Shown here piece by piece: positions 1-8,422 of a DNA stretch of 64,000 nucleotides. Position 1 is the stretch's first letter. Each line of letters starts with the position of its first letter. The stretch is from Paracoccus aurantiacus (lineage in GTDB: Bacteria; Pseudomonadota; Alphaproteobacteria; Rhodobacterales; Rhodobacteraceae). The stretch lies in assembly GCF_007993065.1 (NCBI RefSeq), contig NZ_VOPL01000002.1, forward strand, positions 124,001 through 188,000. Reading direction: 5' to 3'. The notes under the pieces were generated by a model. The model worked only from the letters and a program-made list of their open reading frames with translations, was not told where the DNA came from and did not search any database. Position numbers and translations under genes: made by a program.

Positions 1-1331
1 ATCGCGCGGGGGCCGAGATTGGCCTTGATGTAATCCTCGACCACAGGACGCGCGGCGTTCCAGATGTTCAGGTTCGGGTCGAGCGAGCGGGCGACGCCTT
101 CGACCACGACCATGGTGCGTTGCAAAAGGATCAGCTCGGTCCGGGTCTGCATGCCGAAACGCTCGGTCACCTCGAACAGATAGCCAAGCAGGTTTGCCAT
201 CGAAATCCGCGTGGCATCGGCGCCGAAGATCGGCTCGCCCACGGCGCGCAGCGCGCGGGCGAAGGCGGCGGGATCACGGTCACGGGGGACATAGCCGGCT
301 TCGAAATGAACCCTCGCCAGTGCGTCGTAATCGCGGCGGATGAAGCCCATCAGGATTTCGGCATAGACGCGGCGGGTATATTCGTCGATCTCGCCCATGA
401 TGCCGAAATCATAGGCGATCAGGTCGCCATTCGGCGCGACCTTCAGATTGCCCTGATGCATGTCGCCATGAAAGAAGCCGTCGCGCAGGGCGTGGGACAG
501 GAACAGTTGCAGGATGCGTTCTGCAAGTGCCGATGTGTCATGCCCCGCCGCCCGGATCGCGGCCACATCGCCAAGCGAAATCCCCTCGGCCCAGTCAGAG
601 GTCAGCACTCGTCGCGAAGTCAGTTCCCAATGCGGCTTCGGCACCTGGAAACGGGCGTCATCCTTGGTGTTTTCTGCGAAAAGCGAGGCAGAGGCCGCTT
701 CCAGCCGCAGATCAAGCTCTCCGTTCACGACGCCTTCGAAATGGCTGACCACATCGCGGGGACGCAGGCGGCGGGTCGCGGGCGAGATCGCCTCGATCAT
801 GTCGGCGCCGAAATGGAAGGCGTCGATGTCGCGGCTGAACGCGGTGCCGATATTCGGGCGCAGCACCTTCACGGCGACCTCTTGCCCGGTATCGGCGCGG
901 CGCGCGCGGTGGACCTGAGCGATGGACGCGGCGGCGACGGGTTCGGAAAACTCGCTGAACATCTGGTCCAGCGGCAGGCCCAGATCGGCCTCGATCATGG
1001 CCTTGGCCTGATCGGTCGGGAAGGGGGGCAGCTTGTCCTGCAGATAGGAAAGCTGGTCTGCGAGTTCGACCCCGACCACATCGGGCCGCGTCGAAAGGAT
1101 TTGGCCGAACTTGATATATGCAGGGCCAAGTGCGGTAATCGCGCGCGTGACCGGCGGCAGCGACGGATCGCCCTTGTAGCCAAGCCAGCGGAAGGGCCAG
1201 CCCAGCACACGGGCGGCCACGCGGACATTGCCCGGCGCGTCGACGGCATCAAGCGCCACGCCCATTGCGCCCGTGCGTTCGAAGGTGGCGCCGGTGCGGA
1301 TCAGGCGCCAGATATTGTGCGGGCCGCGCAT
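1..1331 (-). CDS. ubiB: UbiB-type ubiquinone biosynthesis kinase-like protein (3' end cut by window)
   Basis: ABC1/ADCK-family atypical kinase or ATPase needed for ubiquinone synthesis at the inner membrane. Translating the minus strand from the ATG at 1331 gives about 443 codons with no stop before the left edge, so the C-terminus is missing. The family KxGQ motif is present (K74-F-G-Q77). An AAASIAQVH nucleotide-binding motif and the HGDMHQGN catalytic loop followed by DFG lie further in. The gene starts one base after the ubiE stop, so ubiE-ubiB is an operon. The function is known from the family; the motifs are seen directly. Confidence 0.93.
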   Translation of the reverse strand, partial: MRGPHNIWRLIRTGATFERTGAMGVALDAVDAPGNVRVAARVLGWPFRWLGYKGDPSLPPVTRAITALGPAYIKFGQILSTRPDVVGVELADQLSYLQDKLPPFPTDQAKAMIEADLGLPLDQMFSEFSEPVAAASIAQVHRARRADTGQEVAVKVLRPNIGTAFSRDIDAFHFGADMIEAISPATRRLRPRDVVSHFEGVVNGELDLRLEAASASLFAENTKDDARFQVPKPHWELTSRRVLTSDWAEGISLGDVAAIRAAGHDTSALAERILQLFLSHALRDGFFHGDMHQGNLKVAPNGDLIAYDFGIMGEIDEYTRRVYAEILMGFIRRDYDALARVHFEAGYVPRDRDPAAFARALRAVGEPIFGADATRISMANLLGYLFEVTERFGMQTRTELILLQRTMVVVEGVARSLDPNLNIWNAARPVVEDYIKANLGPRA

Positions 1332-1332
1332 G

Positions 1333-2076
1333 TTACAGCTTCCAGCCCGAATGCAGCGCGGCGATGCCCATGGACAGGTTGCGGTACTGCACGCGTTCGA
1401 ATCCGGCATTGCGGATCATGGCGGCGAAAGTATCCTGATCGGGGAATTTCCGGATCGATTCGACCAGATACTGATAACTGTCGCGGTCATTCGCGATCAT
1501 CTGGCCCATCACCGGGATGACGTTGAAGCTGTAGCGGTCATAGGCCCATTGCATGGCCGGAACCGGCAGCTGAGAAAATTCCAGCACCATCAGCCGCCCT
1601 CCGGGGCGCAGAACGCGGAACGCTTCCTTCAGCGCGTCGGGAATGCGGGTGACGTTGCGGATGCCGAAGCTGATCGTATAGCGGTCGAAGCTGTTATCCT
1701 TGAAGGGCAGCGCCATCGCATCGCCCGTGACCCAGCCCAGACGGTCGGCAAGGCGTTCAGCCTCGGCCCGCTTGCGGCCTTCGACCAGCATCGATTCGGT
1801 CATGTCGCAGACGGTGACCTGCGCATTCGGCGCGCGGTCCAGAAAGCGGAAGGCAATGTCGCCGGTCCCGCCGGCCACGTCCAGCAGGGCCTGCCCGTCC
1901 CGTGGGGCAAGCCAGTCCATCATGGCGTTTTTCCAGATGCGGTGAATGCCCACGCTCATCACGTCGTTCATGACGTCGTAACGAGACGCCACACGCGAAA
2001 ACACGCCATGAACAAGGCCGGCCTTGTCGTCCTCGTCCACGGTCTGAAAGCCGAAATGGGTCTGCCTGTCGCTCAT
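1333..2076 (-). CDS. ubiE: Demethylmenaquinone/ubiquinone C-methyltransferase UbiE
   Basis: SAM-dependent C-methyltransferase of the quinone pathway, 247 residues, the usual length. SAM-binding motif I (DVAGGTG) is at residues 66-72. The FGIRNVT segment and the RVLRPGGR motif are typical of UbiE. The start at 2076 ([10 protein letters not shown]) was chosen because the protein then begins where the family does; an open extension upstream to 2391 runs antisense through mutM and is not credible. It is divergent from mutM across 76 bases that must carry both promoters, and is followed one base later by ubiB. Confidence 0.96.
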   Translation of the reverse strand: MSDRQTHFGFQTVDEDDKAGLVHGVFSRVASRYDVMNDVMSVGIHRIWKNAMMDWLAPRDGQALLDVAGGTGDIAFRFLDRAPNAQVTVCDMTESMLVEGRKRAEAERLADRLGWVTGDAMALPFKDNSFDRYTISFGIRNVTRIPDALKEAFRVLRPGGRLMVLEFSQLPVPAMQWAYDRYSFNVIPVMGQMIANDRDSYQYLVESIRKFPDQDTFAAMIRNAGFERVQYRNLSMGIAALHSGWKL

Positions 2077-2152
2077 TACTCTTGCCGTCTGTCGCTTCGG
2101 GGCACAGTTAAGGGCGAAACCCCGCGGCCACAATGCGACGAAAGCGACGAAG

Positions 2153-2995
2153 ATGCCAGAACTGCCCGAAGTCGAGACAGTGCGCCGTGGCCTGCTGCCG
2201 CATCTGGAAGGGCGTCGGATCGCCCGCCTGGTGCTGAACCGCGACGGGCTGCGCTGGAAGTTTCCGCCCGATCTGGTGCAGGTAGCGACGGGTGCGACCG
2301 TGACGGGGCTTCGCAGACGGTCGAAATATGTGCTGCTGGATCTGGACCGCGATGCCGCGATTCTGATCCATCTGGGCATGTCGGGGCGCATGCTGATCGA
2401 AGGGGCAGGGGTGGGTCAGTTCCACCGCGACCCTGCGATCCTGCCGCAGCACGATCATGTCGTAATGGAAACCGATGACGGCACGCGGATCACCCTGAAC
2501 GATGCGCGCCGATTCGGCATGGTTGACCTGATCCGTGACGATGCGTCGCCGCTGCTGGACGGGCTGGGGCCGGAACCGCTTGGCGATGACTTTTCCGGCG
2601 CGACATTGGCTGCCGCGTTTTCCGGACGGCGCGCACCGGTCAAGGCGATGCTGCTGGATCAGCGTGTCGTGGCGGGCCTGGGCAATATCTATGTATCCGA
2701 GGCTTTGCATCGCGCGGGCATCGACCCCCGTCGCGCTGCCGGGCGGATCGGACGCGCGCGGCTTGATGATTTGGCAAGCCATATCAAAGACGTGCTGGTC
2801 GAGGCGATAGCTGCCGGCGGATCGTCGCTGCGCGATCACCGTCAGGCCACGGGCGAGCTTGGCTATTTCCAGCACAGCTTCCGCGTCTATGACCGCGAAG
2901 GCGCGCCCTGTCCGCGACCCGGCTGTCCGGGCACGATCCGCCGTATCATCCAGTCCGGTCGGTCCAGTTTTTTCTGCCCATCCTGCCAGCGCTAG
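2153..2995 (+). CDS. mutM: Formamidopyrimidine-DNA glycosylase (Fpg/MutM)
   Basis: Base-excision repair glycosylase and AP lyase that removes 8-oxoguanine and ring-opened purines. It is 280 residues long. The N-terminal MPELPEVE gives the catalytic Pro2 and Glu3 after Met removal, K58 matches the conserved lysine, and a C-terminal four-cysteine zinc finger is complete in the last 30 residues. All expected catalytic and DNA-binding elements are there. It is divergent from ubiE and followed 74 bases later by the enoyl-CoA hydratase gene. Confidence 0.97.
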   Translation: MPELPEVETVRRGLLPHLEGRRIARLVLNRDGLRWKFPPDLVQVATGATVTGLRRRSKYVLLDLDRDAAILIHLGMSGRMLIEGAGVGQFHRDPAILPQHDHVVMETDDGTRITLNDARRFGMVDLIRDDASPLLDGLGPEPLGDDFSGATLAAAFSGRRAPVKAMLLDQRVVAGLGNIYVSEALHRAGIDPRRAAGRIGRARLDDLASHIKDVLVEAIAAGGSSLRDHRQATGELGYFQHSFRVYDREGAPCPRPGCPGTIRRIIQSGRSSFFCPSCQR

Positions 2996-3069
2996 CGTGA
3001 CGGCGAAGGCTGGCCACCTGCTCACTGCTTTGTTAGGACAGTGCGATCCGCAATCGCGAAGGACACCCC

Positions 3070-3846
3070 ATGGGTTATCATACGATCACCGTAGAGATTG
3101 ACGACTACGTCGCCCTGATCCGGCTGAATCGACCCGATGCGCTGAATGCGCTGAATTCGGAACTGCTGGGCGAGCTCAGCACCGCGCTGACCGAAGCCGA
3201 TGCCAATGACAAGGTGCGCTGCATCGTCATCACGGGCAGCGACAAGGCCTTCGCCGCCGGCGCCGACATCAAGGAAATGTCGCAGAAATCCTATGTCGAT
3301 GTCTTCGAAGAGGATCTGTTTACCGGCCCGACCGAGGCGATCCTTCGCGTGCGCAAGCCGATCATCGCGGCCGTCGCGGGATATGCGTTGGGCGGCGGCG
3401 CGGAGCTTGCCATGACCTGCGATTTCATCATCGCAGCCGACAATGCGAAATTCGGTCAGCCAGAGATCAATCTGGGCGTGATCGCGGGAATCGGCGGAAC
3501 GCAGCGCCTGACCCGCTTCGTTGGCAAGTCGAAGGCCATGGACATGAACCTGACCGGGCGCTTCATGGATGCCGAAGAGGCAGAGCGTTCGGGCCTTGTC
3601 AGCCGCGTGGTTCCCGTGGCCAAGCTGGTCCCCGAGGCGATGAGCGTGGCGCGCAAGATCGCCGAGAAATCGCAGATCGCCGTCAAGGCCGCCAAGGAAG
3701 CCGTGAATCGCAGCTATGAGACGACGCTGCGCGAGGGTCTTCAATACGAGCGCCGCCTGTTCCATTCGCTGTTCGCCACGGACGACCAGAAGGAAGGCAT
3801 GGCCGCATTCCTTGAAAAGCGAGAGCCGCAGTTCCGCGACCGCTGA
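3070..3846 (+). CDS. Enoyl-CoA hydratase (crotonase family)
   Basis: Predicted to hydrate trans-2-enoyl-CoA in fatty-acid beta-oxidation. The 258 residues match short monofunctional hydratases. The two catalytic glutamates are in place: E112 in GGGAELAM and E132 in FGQPEINLG. The AAGADIKEM oxyanion-hole segment lies near residue 65. A good ribosome site (AAGGA) precedes the ATG. The gene lies alone between mutM and rpsT. Substrate chain length cannot be read from the sequence. Crotonase relatives with other substrates are possible, but both glutamates favour a true hydratase. Confidence 0.9.
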   Translation: MGYHTITVEIDDYVALIRLNRPDALNALNSELLGELSTALTEADANDKVRCIVITGSDKAFAAGADIKEMSQKSYVDVFEEDLFTGPTEAILRVRKPIIAAVAGYALGGGAELAMTCDFIIAADNAKFGQPEINLGVIAGIGGTQRLTRFVGKSKAMDMNLTGRFMDAEEAERSGLVSRVVPVAKLVPEAMSVARKIAEKSQIAVKAAKEAVNRSYETTLREGLQYERRLFHSLFATDDQKEGMAAFLEKREPQFRDR

Positions 3847-3996
3847 TTCTGCTTGGCTTTCAGGCCCGGTCACTGTATAGGCCCGGGCTTACATGCGCGT
3901 GGGCCCGCTTAAGGCAAGAATCATGACCGTTCCTCGTGAACGGCGCCATGGGGCTTTTGCGTGAACGAAATCGAACGAAGTTACAGGAACGCACCC

Positions 3997-4266
3997 ATGG
4001 CAAATACGCCCCAGTCAAAGAAACGCGCCCGCCAGATCGAGCGTCGCACCGAAGTCAACAAAGCCCGCCGCTCGCGCATCCGCACCTATCTGCGCAAAGT
4101 CGAAGAGGCGATTGCCTCGGGCGATGCGGAAGCCGCGAAAGCCGCGTTCCAGGCTGCGCAGCCGGAACTGATGCGTGGCGTGACCAAAGGCGTTTACCAC
4201 AAGAACACTGCGTCGCGTAAAATCTCGCGTCTGGCATCGCGTGTGAAGGCCGTTTCCGCGAAGTGA
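3997..4266 (+). CDS. rpsT: 30S ribosomal protein S20
   Basis: Small basic 16S rRNA-binding protein of the 30S subunit. It has 89 residues from the ATG at 3997 ([13 protein letters not shown]), preceded by ACAGGAAC as ribosome site. An in-frame GTG at 3961 would add twelve residues not seen in S20 proteins and was rejected. The protein has the typical Lys/Arg-rich three-helix composition and ends in VKAVSAK. It is followed by a strong intrinsic terminator and then by the dnaA leader, an arrangement common in Rhodobacterales. Confidence 0.96.
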   Translation: MANTPQSKKRARQIERRTEVNKARRSRIRTYLRKVEEAIASGDAEAAKAAFQAAQPELMRGVTKGVYHKNTASRKISRLASRVKAVSAK

Positions 4267-4312
4267 TTCCGGCATCAGCGCGCTGAAAGTGCGCACAATC
4301 AGAAGTTGACCC

Positions 4313-4338
4313 AAGGGCGCATCCGCAGATGCGCCCTT
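4313..4338 (+). terminator. Intrinsic terminator of rpsT
   Basis: A perfect 11-bp stem (AAGGGCGCATC at 4313-4323 pairing with 4328-4338) has a four-base CGCA loop and runs into TTTT. It lies 46 bases after the rpsT stop and should insulate dnaA from rpsT transcription. Confidence 0.9.
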
Positions 4339-4590
4339 TTGCTTTTCGAAGCTTCAAACCGCTGAATTTTCAACAATTTCAAGCAACCCTATGGTTTTGC
4401 GACGGCTTTGCGAAACCCGTCCCGGATTCGTTCCGGCGAAGTTTCTGTCAAGCGCGAAGATCGGTTGCAGCAGGCCGTGGCGAAGGGCTAGCTTCGATCC
4501 TGCGATTCACGTCGCCTTGGGGGACATTGCACCGGATCCGGACTGCCACCGTATCAAAACGTGCGATTTTCAGGCCGATACACGGTCATG

Positions 4591-4632
4591 CACCCACGAA
4601 TCGGAAGGGCTGCCACTCTTCCGATTCGGGTG
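4591..4632. repeat. Long inverted repeat in the dnaA leader
   Basis: An 11-bp perfect stem, CGAATCGGAAG (4597-4607) with its complement at 4618-4628, encloses a 10-base loop. It extends outward by CACC/GGTG with a two-base bulge. Each arm contains a GANTC site. No T-tract follows, so it does not look like an intrinsic terminator for dnaA-ward transcription. A regulatory RNA hairpin or a protein site are both possible. Confidence 0.7.
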
Positions 4633-4638
4633 CGGAAT

Positions 4639-4655
4639 CTGTCCGGGCCGGACAG
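4639..4655. repeat. Inverted repeat CTGTCCGG-G-CCGGACAG
   Basis: A perfect 8-bp inverted repeat with a one-base spacer lies six bases after the preceding hairpin and 115 bases before dnaA. The symmetry and tight spacing suit a dimeric regulator site, but no regulator can be named from the sequence. Confidence 0.6.
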
Positions 4656-4702
4656 GTCACGCAGCCAGCTTGCTGCGGTGCCTGTTCTGTTGCCTGAACC
4701 CA

Positions 4703-4718
4703 GGGCGTCGCGACGCCC
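4703..4718. repeat. 16-bp perfect palindrome upstream of dnaA
   Basis: GGGCGTCGCGACGCCC reads identically on both strands and ends 51 bases before the dnaA start. It could be an operator overlapping the dnaA promoter or leader. In GC-rich DNA a chance palindrome of this length is uncommon but possible. Confidence 0.55.
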
Positions 4719-4769
4719 GCGCCGCCACAAGCGGCCGGTAACGGGGACAAGACGGACGAGATAACAAGA

Positions 4770-6116
4770 ATGAATGCGCTTTGGGATCAGGCCAGCACCA
4801 AGCTACGGGACAGGGTCGGCAGCAACAATCATACGGCGTGGATCGCGCCCCTGCATCTGACGGGGATCGAATCCGGCGAGGCGAAGATCGCGACGCCGAC
4901 GCGCTTTATCTCGGACTGGGTGCAGCGTCATTATGCCGACGCGATTCGCGACGCGCTGGTGGAAGTCGGGGCGGCGGTTTCTCGTCTGAATTTCAGCGTT
5001 GCCGCGCCGCGCCGCGCTGCGCCTGCTGCGGCATCGCGCAAGCGCGTCGAAACCGCCCGCCCGGTGGCAGAGCCGGAAATGTCTGCGCCGCTGGACGCCC
5101 GCTTCACCTTTGACAATTTCGTCGTCGGTAAGCCGAATGAATTAGCCCATGCCGCCGCCCGCCGCGTCGCTGAAGGTGGTCCCGTGACCTTCAACCCGCT
5201 GTTTCTTTACGGCGGCGTTGGCTTGGGCAAGACGCACCTGATGCATGCCATTGCCAGCGACATTCGCGCCCGGCGCCCCGAAGCGCGCGTGCTGTACCTG
5301 TCCGCTGAACAGTTCATGTATCGCTTCGTGCAGGCGCTGCGCGAACGTACCGTCATGGACTTCAAGGAAATGTTCCGCACCGTCGAGGTGCTGATGGTCG
5401 ATGACGTTCAGTTCATCGCCGGCAAGGAATCGACGCAGGAAGAGTTCTTCCACACGTTCAATGCCCTGGTCGATCAGGGCAAGCAGATCGTGATTTCCGC
5501 CGACCGCGCGCCGGGCGAGATCAAGGATCTGGAAGACCGCATCAAGTCGCGCCTGCAATGCGGACTGGTCGTCGATCTGCACCCGACCGATTACGAATTG
5601 CGTCTGGGCATCCTGCAATCCAAGACCGACGCCTTCCGCGCGCAATATGCCGGCCTGTGTATTGAACCCGGCGTGCTGGAATTTCTGGCCCACCGCATCA
5701 CCTCGAACGTGCGGGTGCTGGAAGGCGCGCTGCAGCGTCTGTTCGCCTTCGCAAGCCTTGTCGGGCGCAAGATCGACATGGACCTGACGCAGGATTGTCT
5801 GGCCGACATCCTGCGCGCCTCGGACCGGAAGCTGTCGATCGAGGATATTCAGCGCAAGGTGGCCGAACATTACAATATCAAGCTCGCCGATCTGGTCGGG
5901 CAGAAGCGCGTGCGCACCATTGCCCGTCCGCGTCAGGTGGCGATGTATCTGGCCAAGCAGATGACGACCCGCAGCCTGCCCGAAATCGGCCGGCGCTTCG
6001 GTGGGCGCGATCACACCACCATCATGCACGGCGTCCGCAAGATCGAGGAGCTTTGCGCCGACGATCACGGTCTTGCCGAGGACGTGCAACTGCTGCGTCG
6101 CGCGCTGGAAGCGTGA
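4770..6116 (+). CDS. dnaA: Chromosomal replication initiator DnaA
   Basis: AAA+ initiator that binds DnaA boxes and opens the origin. It has 448 residues in the usual four domains: an N-terminal oligomerisation domain (about 1-77), a short Ala/Arg-rich linker (about 78-108), an AAA+ core with Walker A GGVGLGKT (148-155) and Walker B VLMVDD (207-212), and a C-terminal DNA-binding domain ending in the GGRDHTTIMHG signature. GGACGAG at 4754 is a plausible ribosome site. It is followed by dnaN after 117 bases that hold a small hairpin. Confidence 0.99.
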   Translation: MNALWDQASTKLRDRVGSNNHTAWIAPLHLTGIESGEAKIATPTRFISDWVQRHYADAIRDALVEVGAAVSRLNFSVAAPRRAAPAAASRKRVETARPVAEPEMSAPLDARFTFDNFVVGKPNELAHAAARRVAEGGPVTFNPLFLYGGVGLGKTHLMHAIASDIRARRPEARVLYLSAEQFMYRFVQALRERTVMDFKEMFRTVEVLMVDDVQFIAGKESTQEEFFHTFNALVDQGKQIVISADRAPGEIKDLEDRIKSRLQCGLVVDLHPTDYELRLGILQSKTDAFRAQYAGLCIEPGVLEFLAHRITSNVRVLEGALQRLFAFASLVGRKIDMDLTQDCLADILRASDRKLSIEDIQRKVAEHYNIKLADLVGQKRVRTIARPRQVAMYLAKQMTTRSLPEIGRRFGGRDHTTIMHGVRKIEELCADDHGLAEDVQLLRRALEA

Positions 6117-6159
6117 TCGCGAAGGCTTGATTCCGGTCGCATTTTTAATGACATTCGGC

Positions 6160-6181
6160 AAACCGGTCATGGGGCCGGTTT
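6160..6181. repeat. Hairpin between dnaA and dnaN
   Basis: AAACCGG (6160-6166) and its complement (6175-6181) flank an 8-base loop. There is no T-run after it, so it is a weak terminator candidate at most. It may attenuate or process the dnaA-dnaN transcript. Confidence 0.4.
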
Positions 6182-6233
6182 CGATGCGCCGTAACGTGCG
6201 CAAGACCGACGCGCGCATGACAGGGGACTTGTT

Positions 6234-7352
6234 ATGAAATTCTCGATCGAACGGGCCGATCTGGTGAAGGCCGTGGCGCAAGCCGGCTCTGTGGTAGAGC
6301 GCCGCCATACCATACCGATCCTTGCCAACGTCCAGATCGAGGCTACGCCCGAAGGTGTCAGCTTCCGCGCCACTGACCTTGATACTGAGGTCGTGGACAA
6401 GACCGCCGCCCATGTCGAGCGCCCCGGGGCCACGACAGTGTCTGCACAGATGCTGAACGAGATTGCGCGCAAGCTGCCGGATGGTGCGCTGGTGACGATT
6501 GCGGTCGATAGCGCGAATGATCGCCTGACGGTGCAGGCGGGGCGGTCGAATTTCACCCTGGCAACCCTTCCGACCGAGGATTTCCCGGTCATGGCCAATG
6601 CCGAATATTCGGCCAATTTTGCTGCCGCCGCCCCGGTGCTGCGCCGGCTGTTCGACAAGTCGAAATTCGCGATTTCGAACGAAGAGACGCGCTATTACCT
6701 GAATGGCGTCTATATGCATGTGGCCGATTCCGAAGACGGCAGGGTGCTGCGCTGCGTTGCGACCGACGGCCACCGTCTGGCCCGGATCGACGCACCGCTG
6801 CCGGATGGGGCAGCCGACATGCCCGGCGTGATCGTGCCGAAAAAGACCGTGGCCGAATTGCGCAAGCTTCTGGACGATGACGAGGCACAGATCGCGGTTT
6901 CGGTCAGTGAAACCAAGGTCCGCTTCGCGACACCGGCCATTACGCTGACCTCGAAAGTCATCGACGGGACGTTCCCCGACTATACCCGCGTCATTCCAAT
7001 GGGAAATTCCCGTAAGATGGAGGTCGACGCCAAGGACTTTGCCCGCGCGGTCGATCGCGTGGCCACCGTCAGCAGCGAGCGTTCGCGCGCCGTGAAACTG
7101 GCGCTGGATATGGATCGGCTGGTTCTGTCGGTGAATGCGCCCGATGCCGGCACCGCGGATGAGGAACTTGCCGTCGCCTATGGCGACGACGCGCTGGAAA
7201 TCGGCTTCAACGCCAAATATCTGCAGGAAATTGCGGCACAGGTGGACCGCGAGAACGCGGTCTTCATGTTCAACGGCTCTGGCGATGCCGCGCTGATCCG
7301 CGAGGGCAGCGATCCTTCGGCGGTCTATGTCGTCATGCCGATGCGCGTGTGA
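6234..7352 (+). CDS. dnaN: DNA polymerase III beta subunit (sliding clamp)
   Basis: Ring-shaped processivity clamp that tethers polymerase III to DNA. It has 372 residues with the three-domain clamp pattern. It starts MKFSIERADL, contains the ATDGHRLAR loop near the middle, and ends in VYVVMPMRV, where the hydrophobic cleft-forming C-terminal MPMR is typical. Its stop overlaps the recF GTG start by four bases (GTGA, 7349-7352), implying coupled translation. Confidence 0.99.
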   Translation: MKFSIERADLVKAVAQAGSVVERRHTIPILANVQIEATPEGVSFRATDLDTEVVDKTAAHVERPGATTVSAQMLNEIARKLPDGALVTIAVDSANDRLTVQAGRSNFTLATLPTEDFPVMANAEYSANFAAAAPVLRRLFDKSKFAISNEETRYYLNGVYMHVADSEDGRVLRCVATDGHRLARIDAPLPDGAADMPGVIVPKKTVAELRKLLDDDEAQIAVSVSETKVRFATPAITLTSKVIDGTFPDYTRVIPMGNSRKMEVDAKDFARAVDRVATVSSERSRAVKLALDMDRLVLSVNAPDAGTADEELAVAYGDDALEIGFNAKYLQEIAAQVDRENAVFMFNGSGDAALIREGSDPSAVYVVMPMRV

Positions 7353-8422
7353 CGCTCCACCGCCTGACGCTTTCGCAGTTCCGGTCCTGGCCGCAGTTGA
7401 CGCTTGATCTCGACCTGCGGCCAGTCGCGCTTTACGGGCCGAACGGGTCCGGCAAGACCAATGTGCTGGAAGCGGTATCCATGCTGTCGCCGGGGCGTGG
7501 GATGCGTGGCGCCGTTCCCGCCGATCAGGCGCGAAAGGCCGCGAATGCGGGCTGGCGGATTCGCGCAACCGCGGGGGAAAACGCGGTCGAAACCTCTGCC
7601 TTGCCGGGCGCAAACCGCACTGTCAGCATTGACGAGAAAACCGTGCCTCAGGTGGCGCTTGGAACACTGCTGCGCCTGATCTGGCTGACGCCGGCGATGG
7701 ATCGGCTGTGGACCGAGGCCCCGGAAGGGCGCCGGCGATTTCTTGACCGGGTGACGCTTTCCTTTCATCCCGATCATGCCGCGCTTTCGCTAAGCTATGA
7801 CAAGGCCATGCGCGAGCGAAACCGCCTTTTACGCGACCAGATTACGGACCCCGGCTGGTATCGCGCGCTGGAAAGCCAGATGGCCGACGCCGGGGCGCGG
7901 CTGACGCAGAACCGGCAAGCTGCAATCGCGGCAATCATGGCAGCGCAGCAGGATGGCGACGATTTCCCCGTAGCCCGCCTGACCCTGTTACCGGGTGAGG
8001 GCTTTGCCGACGATCCCGATCCGGCCGATATCGCAGGACGTCTGGCTGCGATGCGTCCGCGCGATCTGGCCGCAGGGCGCAGCCTGACCGGGCCGCACCG
8101 CGCCGATCTGGGCGCCGTCTGGGGGGCGCAGAACATGCCTGCGGCGCTGTCATCGACCGGCGAGCAAAAGGCGCTGCTTCTGTCCCTGATCCTCGCCAAT
8201 GCGCGCGCGCTTGCGGATCAGCCGGTCGTTCTGCTGCTTGACGAGGTTGCGGCCCATCTGGATGCCCAACGGCGCGCGGCGCTTTACGACCGCATCACCG
8301 CATTGCCGGCGCAGACAATCCTGACCGGCACCGGCGCCGAACTGTTCACCGATTTCGGCGCGCGCGCCCGGCTGATCGCGATTCGTCGCGATGATGGCGG
8401 GTCAAGCGCGGCAGAAGAGTGA
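7349..8422 (+). CDS. recF: DNA replication/repair protein RecF
   Basis: SMC-like ATPase that helps load RecA at single-strand gaps. It has 357 residues from a GTG start overlapping dnaN. Walker A is GPNGSGKT at residues 30-37. The ABC-type signature is SSTGEQKALLLS, and Walker B VVLLLDEVAAHLD lies near the C-terminus, in the usual order. The stop abuts the stop of the convergent phospholipase D gene with no bases between, so the two transcripts must run into each other. Confidence 0.97.
   Translation: MTLHRLTLSQFRSWPQLTLDLDLRPVALYGPNGSGKTNVLEAVSMLSPGRGMRGAVPADQARKAANAGWRIRATAGENAVETSALPGANRTVSIDEKTVPQVALGTLLRLIWLTPAMDRLWTEAPEGRRRFLDRVTLSFHPDHAALSLSYDKAMRERNRLLRDQITDPGWYRALESQMADAGARLTQNRQAAIAAIMAAQQDGDDFPVARLTLLPGEGFADDPDPADIAGRLAAMRPRDLAAGRSLTGPHRADLGAVWGAQNMPAALSSTGEQKALLLSLILANARALADQPVVLLLDEVAAHLDAQRRAALYDRITALPAQTILTGTGAELFTDFGARARLIAIRRDDGGSSAAEE

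Larger units (their letters stand above)
4339..4769 (+). promoter_or_regulatory. dnaA leader / intergenic region, no gene
   Basis: These 430 bases between the rpsT terminator and dnaA carry no convincing reading frame. They hold three inverted repeats (listed separately) and five GANTC sites at 4425, 4504, 4598, 4623 and 4635, with another at 4265 over the rpsT stop. GANTC is the CcrM methylation site of alphaproteobacteria, and CcrM sites regulate dnaA in Caulobacter, so methylation-linked control is an inference. No clear TTATCCACA DnaA box was found by eye, so an origin here is not supported. Confidence 0.6.

Noticed and set aside
4341..4769. Possible replication origin next to dnaA
   Set aside because: No clear TTATCCACA-type DnaA boxes or AT-rich unwinding element were seen, so an origin was not called.
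5142..7613. Long minus-strand open frame of 823 codons opposite dnaA and dnaN
   Set aside because: It is antisense to clearly conserved genes and its residues show no domain; GC-rich third positions give long open shadows.
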